This document shows, piece after piece, positions 13,801 to 25,789 of a DNA stretch of 64,000 nucleotides. A program made the position numbers and the translations under genes. Each line of letters starts with the position of its first letter. The first letter of the stretch is position 1. The stretch spans positions 436,001-500,000 of the forward strand of contig JAQFVV010006311.1 of NCBI GenBank assembly GCA_028023455.1, in the 5' to 3' direction. The DNA comes from Epiperipatus broadwayi (lineage: Eukaryota; Onychophora; Udeonychophora; Euonychophora; Peripatidae). Below the pieces are notes generated by a model, which saw nothing but the letters and a program-made list of their open reading frames with translations, was not told the origin of the DNA and made no database searches.

Positions 13801-15473
13801 CTGTACTAGAGGATATTAGGCAGGTAAATGTCATACCTCTTCGCACTGTACCATGATTTTGAAGATATTTTCAGAATGATATTCTAACATTCACTTTAAT
13901 CCTATGCATCTGTTTCAGCTATCTTTATTCATGTAACTATGCATCGTTTAGTAAGATATGTCTTAGGAAAATTATAAATAATTTAGAATTTAGGTTATGC
14001 TATCATTTTGTATAAGGTTGGTTTATTTGCTTAGAAGAATAGGATGTTATAACTTAAAATTGAAGATCCAAAGTATGCTAAGGAAAAGGAAGAATCATAG
14101 AATATATTTTATATGATTTCCATTTCGGAGAAATGAAATATAGAATTTTAAAATAAAGTATCTAAACAAAGAATATTTTCTTTAAAGTGATAGTAATTTC
14201 AAATACTTTGGTAGTATTTTTTTAGAGAGAAAATAAGTATTGCATATTTTTAAAATACAATAGTTACAAAGTAAATTATGTAAACAATATGCATAATATA
14301 TTTTTGTTTATTGATTAACAGAAATATAATAATGATTAAACTTATATCATACTAAAGTAGAAGGCTTAAAGAAAAATATATTATGATTAGTAAACATTGT
14401 GTGATAAATACTAAAATCTAGTACTGAATTTTGGATAATACTTTGTGTAACATCTTTGATTTTGCAAGATGAAATTTTTTAATATTTTGAGAAGTCCATA
14501 CTGATTATAAAATTTTGTTTTCTATAGAATGTTTTCTAAGTATAAATTTTAAAAATAAAGATAGTTTTAATAATATTAAGGATAAAATGCTGTTGCTAAT
14601 AAAGTAGATTAATATATTTGTAATAAGTTAACCATAATGAGAAACCAAATAGTAACATTTTTATTTAAATTTTGTCCTAAATCTAAATAAAGATATAATT
14701 GAAATATGAATTATTTTTTTGTAACCCGGTAGATCAGACTGTAAAGTAAAAAGGTTAAGGATATCCACTGTAAATAGTGTAAATAAATTGTTTATTTATT
14801 TGTTGTTAGTAATAAACTTTGTTAAATTTTGTTATTTCCAAAATTTTGTGTCGAGAGTTATTTATTTCTCCACATACGCTGCATGAAATCATGATATATC
14901 CATAATAATTGAAACAAATATATAATTTTGCACAAACAGATAAACGAGGGATTATTTAAGAATTTAAATATTTTATTGGTATTCATTTAATTAAATAATT
15001 ATAATTTTACATTGTTTTATTGGTCATAAATCAGTTATCACAATATTATATTAGGTGTATATACTGCTATCAGTTGCCTTACACATTTTGTTTATCAGAT
15101 TATCAAATGCTACCATGTATTTATTTATTATATTCATGAAGATAAAAGATTATATAAAATTATTTTATTATTTTATTATGGTAATAAAAATATAACGAAA
15201 AGAAAAGATATCCAGTAGTAATTAAACAATGAAAATATTATTATTAGTTTAAGTGTAGCAGATTATGACTTATAAATCCCTTCTCATATTTGCTACCGTA
15301 TTTTTAAAATTAACTTAGAATAAACTTTATGAACCTGAGATTATTTTATTGAGCTAGATTATTATAAATAGAGAAGATTAAGATTTAATTAACAGTTTTA
15401 ATCTTAGTGAGTAGAAAAGTTATTAAAGTCGTAAGAATACTATGAGTGTTATTTAAAATAGTAATAAAAGGGG
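10892..15473 (+). repeat. 3' copy of the giant direct repeat (putative 3' LTR), cut by the gap
   Basis: It begins TGTGCCCTTTTCTATAGG and follows the 5' copy through to the N gap. It differs from the 5' copy by scattered substitutions and many one- to few-base indels, which suggests an old insertion or sequencing error in homopolymers. Its 3' end and target site are hidden in the gap. Confidence 0.75.
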
Positions 15474-15973
15474 NNNNNNNNNNNNNNNNNNNNNNNNNNN
15501 NNNNNNNNNNNNNNNNNNNNNNNNNNNNNNNNNNNNNNNNNNNNNNNNNNNNNNNNNNNNNNNNNNNNNNNNNNNNNNNNNNNNNNNNNNNNNNNNNNNN
15601 NNNNNNNNNNNNNNNNNNNNNNNNNNNNNNNNNNNNNNNNNNNNNNNNNNNNNNNNNNNNNNNNNNNNNNNNNNNNNNNNNNNNNNNNNNNNNNNNNNNN
15701 NNNNNNNNNNNNNNNNNNNNNNNNNNNNNNNNNNNNNNNNNNNNNNNNNNNNNNNNNNNNNNNNNNNNNNNNNNNNNNNNNNNNNNNNNNNNNNNNNNNN
15801 NNNNNNNNNNNNNNNNNNNNNNNNNNNNNNNNNNNNNNNNNNNNNNNNNNNNNNNNNNNNNNNNNNNNNNNNNNNNNNNNNNNNNNNNNNNNNNNNNNNN
15901 NNNNNNNNNNNNNNNNNNNNNNNNNNNNNNNNNNNNNNNNNNNNNNNNNNNNNNNNNNNNNNNNNNNNNNNNN
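15474..15973. other. assembly gap (500 N)
   Basis: Exactly 500 Ns, probably a placeholder length. It lies between the second giant repeat and the 3' end of the RTE LINE, both repetitive, so local mis-joining is possible. The end of the LTR, its target-site duplication and the LINE stop codon and 3' tail are missing because of it. Confidence 0.98.
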
Positions 15974-18916
15974 ATCAATCCACTGCAGGATGAAGGTCTC
16001 TCCAAGTTTAATCCATCTTCTCCGATCTTTAGCTTCTCTTCTCCACATCACCCCTGCACACTTTCTTATTTCATCCATCCATCTCACATGTGGTCTCTTT
16101 CTGGGTCTTTTACAATCTCTTGGAATCCAGTTTAAAATTTCAATTGTCCATCTATTATCATCTCTTCTAACAATATGTCCAGCCCAACTCCACTTCAATC
16201 TTTTAATTTTTTCAATGAGGTCAGTAACACCTGTTTGTTCTCTTACCCATACATTGCGTTTACGATCTCTTCTTGTTACTCCCAACATACATTTCTCCAT
16301 ACTTCTTTGAGTGGTCTGAAGTCTCTGAATTGCTCTTCTATTAAGTGTCCAAGTCTCAGATCCATAAGTAAGAACTGGTAAAACACATTTGTTAAAAACC
16401 TTCCTTTTCAAACACATAGGCATATTTCCTTTTAGTATCAAGTTATTTCTACCAAAAGCACTCCAACCAAGTTTAATTCTATGATTAATTTCCTCCATTA
16501 TGTTTCCATCTGTATTAATAATCTGACCAAGGTATTTGTAACTGTTAACTTCTTCTAATTCATCATAATCAATCTTTATTTTCATATTTTGAGCAAATCG
16601 ATTAAACATTACTTTAGTCTTTTTAACATTAATCTTTAGTCCTATTTTCCTACTTTCATCTGATAATTCCTGCAACATTTCCTGCAGATCTGAAGCATTA
16701 TTTGCAAAAACAACTACATCATCTGCGAAATCTAAATGACTTAAATAATCACCATTTACTTTCACTCCTTTAGTTTCCCATTTTAATCCACAAAATACTT
16801 CATGCAGCACTGCTGTAAAAAGTTTTGGAGATATGGAGTCACCTTGTCTTACACCTTTCTCAATGTTCACTTTCCCAGTGTCATTATGTAATCTAATTGT
16901 TGCTGTTGCATTTTTATAAATATTCTTTAAAATATGACAATATCCTGGATCTATACCTTGATGATCTAATGCTTTAATCACTGAAGAAATGTTTATAGAA
17001 TCAAATGCCTTTTCATAATCTACAAATCCTAAGCATAATGGCAACTCATATTCATTTGTCCTTTCTATAACTTCTCTCAATACCTGGATATGATCTACTG
17101 TACTAAAACCACTTTTAAATCCAGCTTGTTCTCTTGGTTGGTGGAAATCCAATGTTCTCTGTAGACAAGTAGTAATTATCTTGGTAAAAATTTTATATAA
17201 AACTGATAAAAGGCTGATAGGTCTATAATTTCTAATATCTTCTTTATCATCTTTTTTAAATATTAATATTATTACTGCATTCTTCCAATTATCTGGTACA
17301 TCTTTATCATTTAGACATTTGGTATATAACTTTGCTAAAATTTTTTCTATTTCTTCACCTGCTTCTTTTAATATATCAATTATAATTCCATCATTACCTG
17401 GAGCCTTTCCTTTCTTCATACATTTAATTGCATGTCTCACTTCTTCATTTAAAATTCTGGGCAATTTGGAAGATGTAATAGATATAGGAGGTACTTGTTC
17501 TTTATTACTATATAATTCTTGATAAAAATCTTCTACCAATTTCATGATGTCATCTCTTCTTTTAGTAATAATTCCATCTTTTTTTCTTATTGCAGATATA
17601 AATTTCCTACCAATACCAAAATGTTGTTTTACATTCTTAAGACTTTTATTTTCTTCTACAGCTTTCCTTGCTAGTTCACAGTTATACTTTCTTATATCAT
17701 TTTCAACTCTTTTCCGCACCATTTTACAAAATTTGAGATATTCAATTCTTTTTAATGCATCATTTTTGTATATCTTCATATTCCTTCTTTTCTTCATAAA
17801 TTCTCTAGTCTCAGTAGAAATTTTATTGGTCAATTGCTGTTTTTTTCTACCAGCTATCTTTGTTACAGTTTTCAAAAGTGTATCAGTTATTTTCATATTA
17901 ATTTCATTCAAATCTGAATCATGTTCAAAATCTACTAATACTTGAAACCGATTTGTAAGTTCTAATTTAAATTCAGTAGAATGTTTCTGAAGATTAGGAA
18001 TATCAACTGTAAATATTGTTTTTCTTAATAATTTTTGTCTCTCTAGTTTTACATTAACACGTATCTTACACCTTACTAATCGATGATCACTTCCTGTGTT
18101 AAATTTATTAAGAACATTACAATCTTGAAATATGTATTTCCTGTTAGTCAAAATATAATCCAATTCTGCTGTACCTTCATTTGGATGCTTCCATGTCCAT
18201 TTTCTTTTAACATTTTTCTCAAAAAAAGAATTCATAATATAAAGTTTTTCTGCAAACTCCACAAGTCTATGTCCTCTCTCATTTCTATTACCATAACTAA
18301 AATTACCCACAGCATTTTCATCTTTCATTTTTTTACCAATTCTAGCATTAAAGTCTCCCATAACAATTTTAAAATGGTGTTTACTCTGATCAAAAGTCTT
18401 TTGTACATCCTTATAAAAATCTTCTACTACTTCATCACTATGAGAACTTGTTGGGGCATAAACCTGAATTATCTGCATTTGGTATCTGCTATTAAGTTGA
18501 ATAACTAATCTTGCCACTCTGTCCGATACACCATCAATCTCCACAATATTGTTCTTCCACTTTTTATTTATAATGAATCCTACTCCACTTGTATTTCCAA
18601 TATTTGTGCCTTTATAATAGAGTATATGTCCACTTTTTAAATTAATTGTCTCTTCACCTTTTCTGCTAACTTCACAAAGTCCAATAATGTCCCATTTAAT
18701 ATAAGAGAGTTCTTCTTCTAATTCTTGCAATCTTCCTTCACTTGAAAGTGATCTGCAGTTGTAAGTACCTAAATAAAAAGTCGTCATCAAATGGCAGCCT
18801 GGGTCCACAATCAGGGGATTCTTAGCACCCTCTGCCTTCGGCCACCAACCGCTGCCTTGGTTGGTGACTTTACAGCCTCCTGGGAATAAGGGCCATGCTT
18901 TATTTTTGTCTGTCAT
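15974..18916 (-). CDS. RTE-type LINE endonuclease-reverse transcriptase, C-terminus lost in gap
   Basis: This single open frame of 981 codons runs from ATG at 18916 to the N gap. It encodes the replication protein of a non-LTR retrotransposon, which nicks target DNA and copies its RNA at the nick. Residues about 46-285 form an apurinic-type endonuclease: TYNCRS at 51, the catalytic Glu in CEVSRKGEE near 82, GDFNARIG at 187 and SDHR at 276. Residues about 495-800 form the reverse transcriptase: GKAPGNDG at 503, NYRPISLL at 563, FVDYEKAFDS with Asp633, GVRQGDSISPKLF at 688 and FADD at 730-733. The tail has YGSETW at 851 and WAGHIVRRDDNRW near 911, as in RTE elements. RTE ORFs are about this long, so only a few residues and the stop are missing. 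Met44 is an alternative start, just before the conserved YLGTYN. It is far better preserved than every other element here, so it is probably the youngest. Confidence 0.93.
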
Positions 18917-19440
18917 AATTGTATATATGTATTGGGAAAATATTTATCATTTACACAAACATTCATTCTGCCTTATCAGGCACTGAGAAGAAAGACAATG
19001 GTGTTTCTTGATCTTAAACTCAGAGGTAAAAAGCTAATAAACTCACTACACTGGCTAATGCGTGTTGGTGAGCAGCCCATCCATGTTCGTATACTATATG
19101 AATAATCACATAGTAATAACAGCTATAACGACAAGAACGTATGGAGTGGACATTAGGAATTTGACCTGCTCGGTTCCTTTAAGGCCTCCAGGAGAAATCA
19201 AAGGGTCTCCTTTCAGTTAATAGCAAAACTCCTTTCTGCAGCCGACTGATAATAAGCATACAAATAGCATTTTCACAGAATACCCTATCATCTATTTGAT
19301 TTTGAGCTTTTAAATTAGCAACATATTCACTAATATTATAATGGTGCAATTTATCTATTTCAATGAGCCATCTTCTTTTATTATGCACTTTTTTAATGAA
19401 TAAAACCATCTTAATAGTAAATGACAAAAATAAAACAATT
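18917..19440. other. 5' flank of the RTE LINE
   Basis: This stretch lies upstream of the LINE ORF on the minus strand and probably includes its 5' untranslated region. A minus-strand frame of 82 codons at 19179-19427 (MSFTIKMVLF...) is not recognised. It could be decayed coding DNA of the older LINE relic next door. No promoter was identified. Confidence 0.4.
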
Positions 19441-21930
19441 TCAACCTTGATATTGATGGTTAAAATGAAAGATCAAGTCTAATATCAACAAATATTCCTT
19501 ACTCCTTTATTTACAGCTCGTGGATCTACCTAAATATCTATGTCCATATTTTTTCTGTCTTTTCCTCCTCAAATTTCACATATCTATTACAGCTTGAATA
19601 ATTATGACCTTCATTTTTTAAAAACATGTTCCTACATCCAAATATATATTTCTAAGATCACTTGGTCAGAGCATTGCTTTAAAATTTGAAGTGTAAGTTT
19701 GACTCCTATGCTAATATTCATTGGTCAGGCCAGCAACATCTGAAGAAGAGTGGGAAATACTACTTAAAATGACTAATGTGATGATAGATGATGGAAATAA
19801 TCCAAGATATTATCATACTTTCTTTTAATGAAAATTTATCCAGTGTCAGTTTATGATGAATTTCTTGATTACTGGATTTTTTGTTGTTCATGAATTAATT
19901 GGGAAAACAAAATATATTAATGATTTCTATGTTTTCACCAATAGTTTTAACATTGGCAGCTGTGTCTACCACTGTAAGCTTTACCTTCTTCATATTTGAC
20001 CACAAATCTAATTTTCTAAAAAATGACTTCAGCTCTTCTTTATTTCCACCTTAATAGGTATCATGGGCATATCTAAGTTTTTTCCCCTTAAAACATTTAA
20101 ATATCTTTTTTTTTTTGTATAATCTGGCTTTCATCACTCAGTATAAAAGTTAAATGAATATGATTAAAACATGTAGATATTTTTTCTAATGAGAAATTAA
20201 TCAATTTTTCTATATATTGTTTTAACTGTAAATTTTAAGTTTTATAAAGAAAGATAATATAATCATTTAATTTTGGTAGGCTCACTTTTCTACAAAATAA
20301 ATAAATAAATAAAATTATAATTTAATATGGGTAATTGATGCATTCAATAACTTGTAATAATAAATAAAGTATATGTTGATTTATTTCTGGATATTCTCCA
20401 ATATTTTCAAATTATCCAGGATACATTAGCAATTTATATCTTTTCTTTTTTAAATTTTTCTAAAACTAATTAGTTTATCTGGTACTTCTCTTTAGTCTAA
20501 AGTTCTAATCAGTATTGAATAATTTTAAGCATAATTTTATGCACAAGTGGTAAAGAAATATTGTTCAATATATAACATTCCCTATCATATTTCTTTCTTT
20601 GATCTAAAAATTGGAGCAATAATTTCACAAACAGTTCTAATACTTTTTTAAAAAACATTTTTCTGTAAGATTCTAAACTAATGCCATCAATTCCAAATGG
20701 TCTTAATCTTTTGTCAATAACTTCAAGAAAAATCTCAACTATTTTATATTGTTGAGTTCTTTTTATGAACATAGCTCTTACTGTATATTCATTCGATTTC
20801 AGTCTATGATATTTGTATCAAACTCATCTTCCTCTAAAGACCATTTCTTCCAACTTTATATTTTTAATATGTTTGCTAATATTATTATTGCTTCTCATTT
20901 TTCTTGCAAACTTTTTGAACTTTTATCTAGTTCCTTCAAAAAATCTTCATTGCTTTAAACTTTAATTTCATTTTTCTTTTTTTAATTGGGGGGGAGGGGA
21001 GCAAAGATTATCATGGTATATTTTAATTTTTTTTAAAAATCTAACTTAAACTTTTCTTAGATTCATTCTCAAATATTCTTTACACTTTTATCCATAATTC
21101 ATCTTTCACTATTAACAACATGCAAGGCATAAAAATTTCTTCTGCTATTTTTAAAAATAATAAGTTTATATATATATAAGGTATTGAAAAAATATGCCAG
21201 GAATCTATTTTTTAGATTCTTTCAAAGATTTTTGCATAAGAATTTATGAGCTGCTAACAAATCTGCTCATGGTTTTATTTATTTTTTCCTATTAAAGTCC
21301 TTCATAAATAGATGCCAATAATATAATGAACTTAAATTGATAAAGTCTATATAAATTATCTCTTTGTGTTTAAAAATATATTTCTAGTAATTAAAAGGCC
21401 ATTATATTCACAAACATTTACTAAGAATTATTTTTTGCTCAATTTCTACTTTTAAATTCTTATTGTCCAACAGAATTTTCAACTTGGCCTTCTGGTTATT
21501 GAAAAACCACAACTATATTTTAATGGTAAGTTTGTCAATTTCTACCTGAACTTGATCATAAAGTTTTACAAACTCAAATTATAATAATCTTGAATACATA
21601 CATATCCACAAATAATTTAAATGATTATATCCAGACATAATACAACATCTGTCCTAATAATAAAATTTACTCCATGTCTGATTTGTTACTCATAGCTTGA
21701 ATAGTACATAGTATTTTCTTCTTAAGTCAAATCTTCAACTTATATGACTCACTTCTAAAGTTTTACTCTGTAATCAACCCATTTCCATCTTAACCCCATC
21801 AAACTTTCTTAGTTTCTATTCTGTACATTATAGACCTCAATGATAATTTTTTTCTCTACAAAAAGCAAACTACTAATGATGATGATCATACATTATCACT
21901 TACTCATAATATTTTATTGCCTGAATTTAA
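19440..21930 (-). pseudogene. old LINE relic (endonuclease + RT), minus strand
   Basis: Conserved LINE motifs occur in the right order on the minus strand, though stops and frameshifts are everywhere. Near 21580-21540 is an endonuclease fragment KLYDQVQVEIDKL, like the segment before the GDFNA motif. Near 21420-21380 is CEYNGLLIT. At 20700 is RPFGIDGISLESYRK, the start of the RT. At 20072-20054 is YAHDTY, a worn YADDT, followed by GGNKEELKSFFRKLD. At 19930-19860 are IGENIEI and NNKKSSNQEIHHKL, the region after the catalytic core. The longest open part is 20772-20509. It is clearly a different and much older copy than the RTE ORF at 18916. The 3' part is interrupted by a plus-strand tRNA-like module at 19655-19835. 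Confidence 0.7.
19655..19835 (+). repeat. tRNA-like/hammerhead-core-like module, copy A (solo)
   Basis: An A-box-like stretch (CACTTGGTCAGAGC, about 19659) and a B-box-like AGTTTGACTCC at 19696-19706 are spaced as in a tRNA gene. The phrase TTGGTCAGGCCAGCAAC then leads to CTGAAGA at 19740-19746 and GGGAAAT shortly after. The tail TAGATGATGGAAATAATCC is shared with copies after the two Penelope-like relics. Here the module stands alone inside a decayed LINE. It is either a tRNA-derived SINE or a solo terminal repeat of the Penelope-like element. Confidence 0.6.
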
Positions 21931-23865
21931 AATGAATTTATATCCATAGAAGTTACAATATATCTAAATGTATAATAATTCAAGTCATATGCATCTGTAA
22001 TATAGGAAATTACTGTTGATTCTTCTTCAGTAGCATGTTGTTTAGCCCTGTAACATCATTCTATTTTCAGTCTTTTTATAATAATTTATAACTCCTTTTT
22101 TTGTATAATTTGAAATATTTTGCTATTAGCATAACTGGATCAAACATTTCAATATAGATGACATTTACAAACCCTTTAAATAATGTAAACAAAATAAATG
22201 AAAACAAATCAGAAGAGAAATAAGATAATAAAAAAAAGTAAAGCTTGTTCTTATGGAAAAAATGAAATTCAGTATAAATTTTACTGTAAAAGAAATGTTA
22301 TCAATAGATGCACCTGGCTATAATATCTTAGATTTAACACATTTATGTTCTCTAGCTTTAAATTCTCAATTATACATTTTAAAAAATAACATTACTATAA
22401 AAAATAAAAAAAGGAAAGATAATAAATGTTAAAGAAATTAGAAAAAAATTAATATCACAATAAAAATATTAGTAATGTTACTGGAAATTAAAATCTACTA
22501 ATGATTAGAATCATATTTATAGTAAGAATAAAAAATACATAGTGTAGCTCTTACAAAGTTGGGGAAAAAAATAAAGGTAACAAATATTTCTTAAGAATGT
22601 AATATATTCTTTAAAAAATTAATTGATTGCATAATATATTTTACTTGTATTAAAGCAGAGAACTAAACTTATGTACCCTAGGTAATAAATAATCAAGTTT
22701 ATGTTGTCACATCTAAAAAAAAATGTTAAAACAAAATGTCTTATAACAAAGGTAAAAAAGTAATGGCAAACTACTATAATATCCTAATGCTTAAACATTT
22801 GAATTTACAGCTTAGCAGGAAGTTTATAATGATTGCATTTAACTTACAATTAAATATTTCAAATACATTCAATTGTAAACAATTGTGCACAGATATGCTA
22901 CAATTAACAGTTGAGTGTATTTGAAAAGTTTAATGTCAGAACTACATTGCTCATGTTTGATAGCAAGTACATATACTGACTGACATATGAATTGACCAAT
23001 CCAGCCATAAGCAATCATAACTTTAGTTTAATGCTAGAAGTAAGCAATAAGCAACTCCTTAAAAACTTCAGAAAATGGTCAATGTAGCTGAAGTTCTTCA
23101 ACACCTTGATCAAGCTAAACCTATTTGCACTACTAACATCCTATTTCTTATGCTCCCCTATCATCTTTATAGGTCAATAGATCCATTCTGAAGCTTATGC
23201 CATGATGATGAAGAAATACAATAACACATATATTACAATTATACAACACTAAATACTACATGAACAACATGCTGAATTAATATAGCAGCTAACAGATTTT
23301 GCATATAAGAAGACAACCCCTACAACATGAGCAGAAATCTTTGTTTTCTATGCATTTTGGTGCACAGGATGGATATTCAGTCTGGGCAATAACACCAGAT
23401 GACATCCAATAACATTTAACAACAAATAAGAATTAGAGACACAAAGATTGTAGATCCAGATCACTTGGCCGCTATTAAAATTACAAGCTAACTTATAAGA
23501 TTATGCAGTCACTAGCAGTTATATAAACACAGCCTATTTAATCAAAACCAATAATGAACAAGCAAAAAAAAAATGTTGACACTCACACAGCTGAACCAAT
23601 AAATTAAAACACTTGATTAATGAACAGAGTCAATAACACAATATAAACGAGAGATTGAAGGAGGGAATCTAACCAATAACACAATCACACACTAATGGCA
23701 GTAAAATTAAACAATGACAACAATGATAAGACTATCATAAATCAACACCTCCATATTGATGTAATAAGCAATAAAAATCTCAAAGTGCAAACAAATATAT
23801 AAAAATTTTCATGCCACTGTAACTAAGACATAAGCATATAAACATCATGTAACCTTTGTTGACAA
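21931..23865. other. unassigned DNA
   Basis: No supported gene. Positions 22930-23830 are less A+T-rich than the surroundings and may hold a worn element, but no motif could be read in either strand. A small open frame at 22736-22924 is unrecognised. AGTTGAGTGTATTTGAAAAG near 22909 resembles part of the tail of the tRNA-like module. Confidence 0.4.
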
Positions 23866-23950
23866 TAAAGTACATTATTGAATTATAAAATTTGACTTTT
23901 TATAAAGACATTTAACAATTAATTCTAGATGATGGAAAGAATGCAGCATA
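23866..23950 (+). repeat. partial tail of the tRNA-like module
   Basis: AAGACATTTAACAATTAATT followed by CTAGATGATGGAAAGAAT matches the last part of the module at about 36215-36250. The tRNA-like head and the CTGAAGA core are absent. Confidence 0.45.
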
Positions 23951-25780
23951 CACATTTAAAATTAACGTTGATCATAAAGTTCTGCAATATAATAAACGAA
24001 AACAATATTAAGAATCAATGAATCTATTAAAATGGGATATAATTTCCATAAGAACAGTATAAATAAGATTTAAATGTACTTAAGTTATTAAGAAAGTTTT
24101 GCACCAATATATATGTATAGCTTTAAACTGTGGAAAACTTTTATGGCTATTAACAATATTAAGATTTTAAATCATTTTTGGTGGATGGTTGTTAAGTGAA
24201 ATGAATTCTCTTTTTTTGACAAGTGTTTTTTTAAGTCTTGAACAATGGATTTTTGTCAATGATTCTAGAATCAAATAATATTTAACAAATTTTTAAAAAA
24301 AAGTGAAAATAGATAAGTACCCATGATGCAACTTACACATTTGCATAAGGTGACAAGTTTGGGCAGTGGAAAAAATGAAAAATGCAATGTAAATTTTAGA
24401 AAATTGAAAAATAATATAAAAATAAATTGTTTAAAAAACACATTTTCATTTATTCCTTTCTTTTTAGAACTACATATTTTTATCTTTATTTTCATATCAA
24501 TGACTTCATTTATATATATACAATTCTTCATAAATCATAATTAATGATTTAAAATAATGTGGAATATTACATTGTATTCCAGATCACATTCCAAATATTC
24601 ATGTTATATGTGATAGCAACTCGTATTTTATCATCAGAAGATGCATACATTATAGATTTAATAATCACAAAGCCTTTTGTCATGTTTCTATTTCCAAATC
24701 TATTGCCTTGGATTAAAAACAAATCCTTCTATCATAACAGCACATTTTAATTGATTTTGTTCAATATTACAGTGCTTTGTGATTATTTTCTTTTTTTATG
24801 GGAAACAGAGCTATAGTAATTATTAAATATTGTATTTTATTGCTACTAGGATTTAAAACATTTTTTAATATTCAAATATATATTATGTTTAATAAAAAAC
24901 AAACAATCAAGTGCTGTATGTTACAAATGGAAACTGACATAGCATTCAAAAACAAAAGAAATCATTGCACAAATATCTAAAAACTAAAACAGCTAATTTT
25001 GAACTCATGAAAAATATTTCTGATTGGGATCCCTGTAATATCAACATTACTAATAATTATGGAATGACAAAATTACCTAAAGCAGCTCCTAGATAGTATA
25101 TATAGTCACTGTATACTGTTTGTGGAGATATAATTAAATTTGTAAAATCATTCTAAATATTATCCAAAAGCAGAATTTAATAAACATACTAAAAACTATA
25201 TATCTAAAAAGTTCTTAACAACATCTTCACAGTTCACAAATTCTAATTATTAAAAAGTTTTAATCTCAATGATTTTTATCTAACTTGTGTGACATCTGTA
25301 GATAACCCAGATCTCATTTCATAAACAATGACTAAAATAACCTTTAATTAAATTTTACATCTTCTCTTTCATTAACAGATTTACCAAATTAATACAAATA
25401 TTTAGTTTAATTTTTTTAAATTTTAAAACCAATATATATATAATTTCTTATATTTAAAACAGTATTTTAACTCTATTTATAACTCTAAATATTAAAAAAA
25501 AAAAAACTATATATGTAGTTGAGAATAGATTGAAATAATTGAAAGCATATTTCTGCAATTTTATTTACTATTGAAATACAAGTATAATGGTACTGATTTA
25601 GTAAGCGCTCATGACCAAGTCACTACTGACTTTTAGAGACCATGGAGATAACATTGGATCTAATATAAAATTTTCAAATTAGTAAAAAAGAGAAGTTTAT
25701 AACTATTTTCTTTATGTAGTTGAAATAATATTTTGCTCTTGTTCTGATTATGATCAACATCATAATCACTTAAGGGGATG
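23951..25780. other. A+T-rich DNA, no gene seen
   Basis: Several short open frames occur (24271-24531 minus, 24559-24750, 24798-24980 plus) but they are rich in Ile, Phe, Lys and Asn with no family motif, as expected by chance in such DNA. Confidence 0.5.
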
Positions 25781-25789
25781 TAGTGAATT

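Larger units (their letters stand above)
3233..15473 (+). mobile_element. LARD-like non-autonomous LTR retrotransposon with giant LTRs
   Basis: A sequence of at least 4.5 kb occurs twice in direct orientation, from 3233 and from 10892. The copies agree over their whole visible length, roughly nine bases in ten by eye, with many small indels. Both begin exactly at TGTGCCCTTTTCTATAGG, with unrelated DNA upstream. Between them lies about 2.9 kb holding, in order, a lysine-tRNA-like primer-binding site at 8028, a decayed purine-rich coding region at 8870-10560 and a polypurine tract at 10879-10887, four bases before the second copy. No reverse transcriptase, integrase or protease motif was found, so the element would be non-autonomous. 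Known LARDs have LTRs of about 4.5 kb and an interior of a few kb, which fits. The alternative is a 7.66-kb tandem segmental duplication. The target-site duplication cannot be checked because the second copy runs into the N gap. Confidence 0.65.

Noticed and set aside
15385-16135. Open frames running through the N gap
   Set aside because: They exist only because N codons are not read as stops; the flanking residues are chance.
16175-18508. Plus-strand open frames opposite the RTE LINE
   Set aside because: They are shadows of the minus-strand 981-codon ORF and have no motifs of their own.
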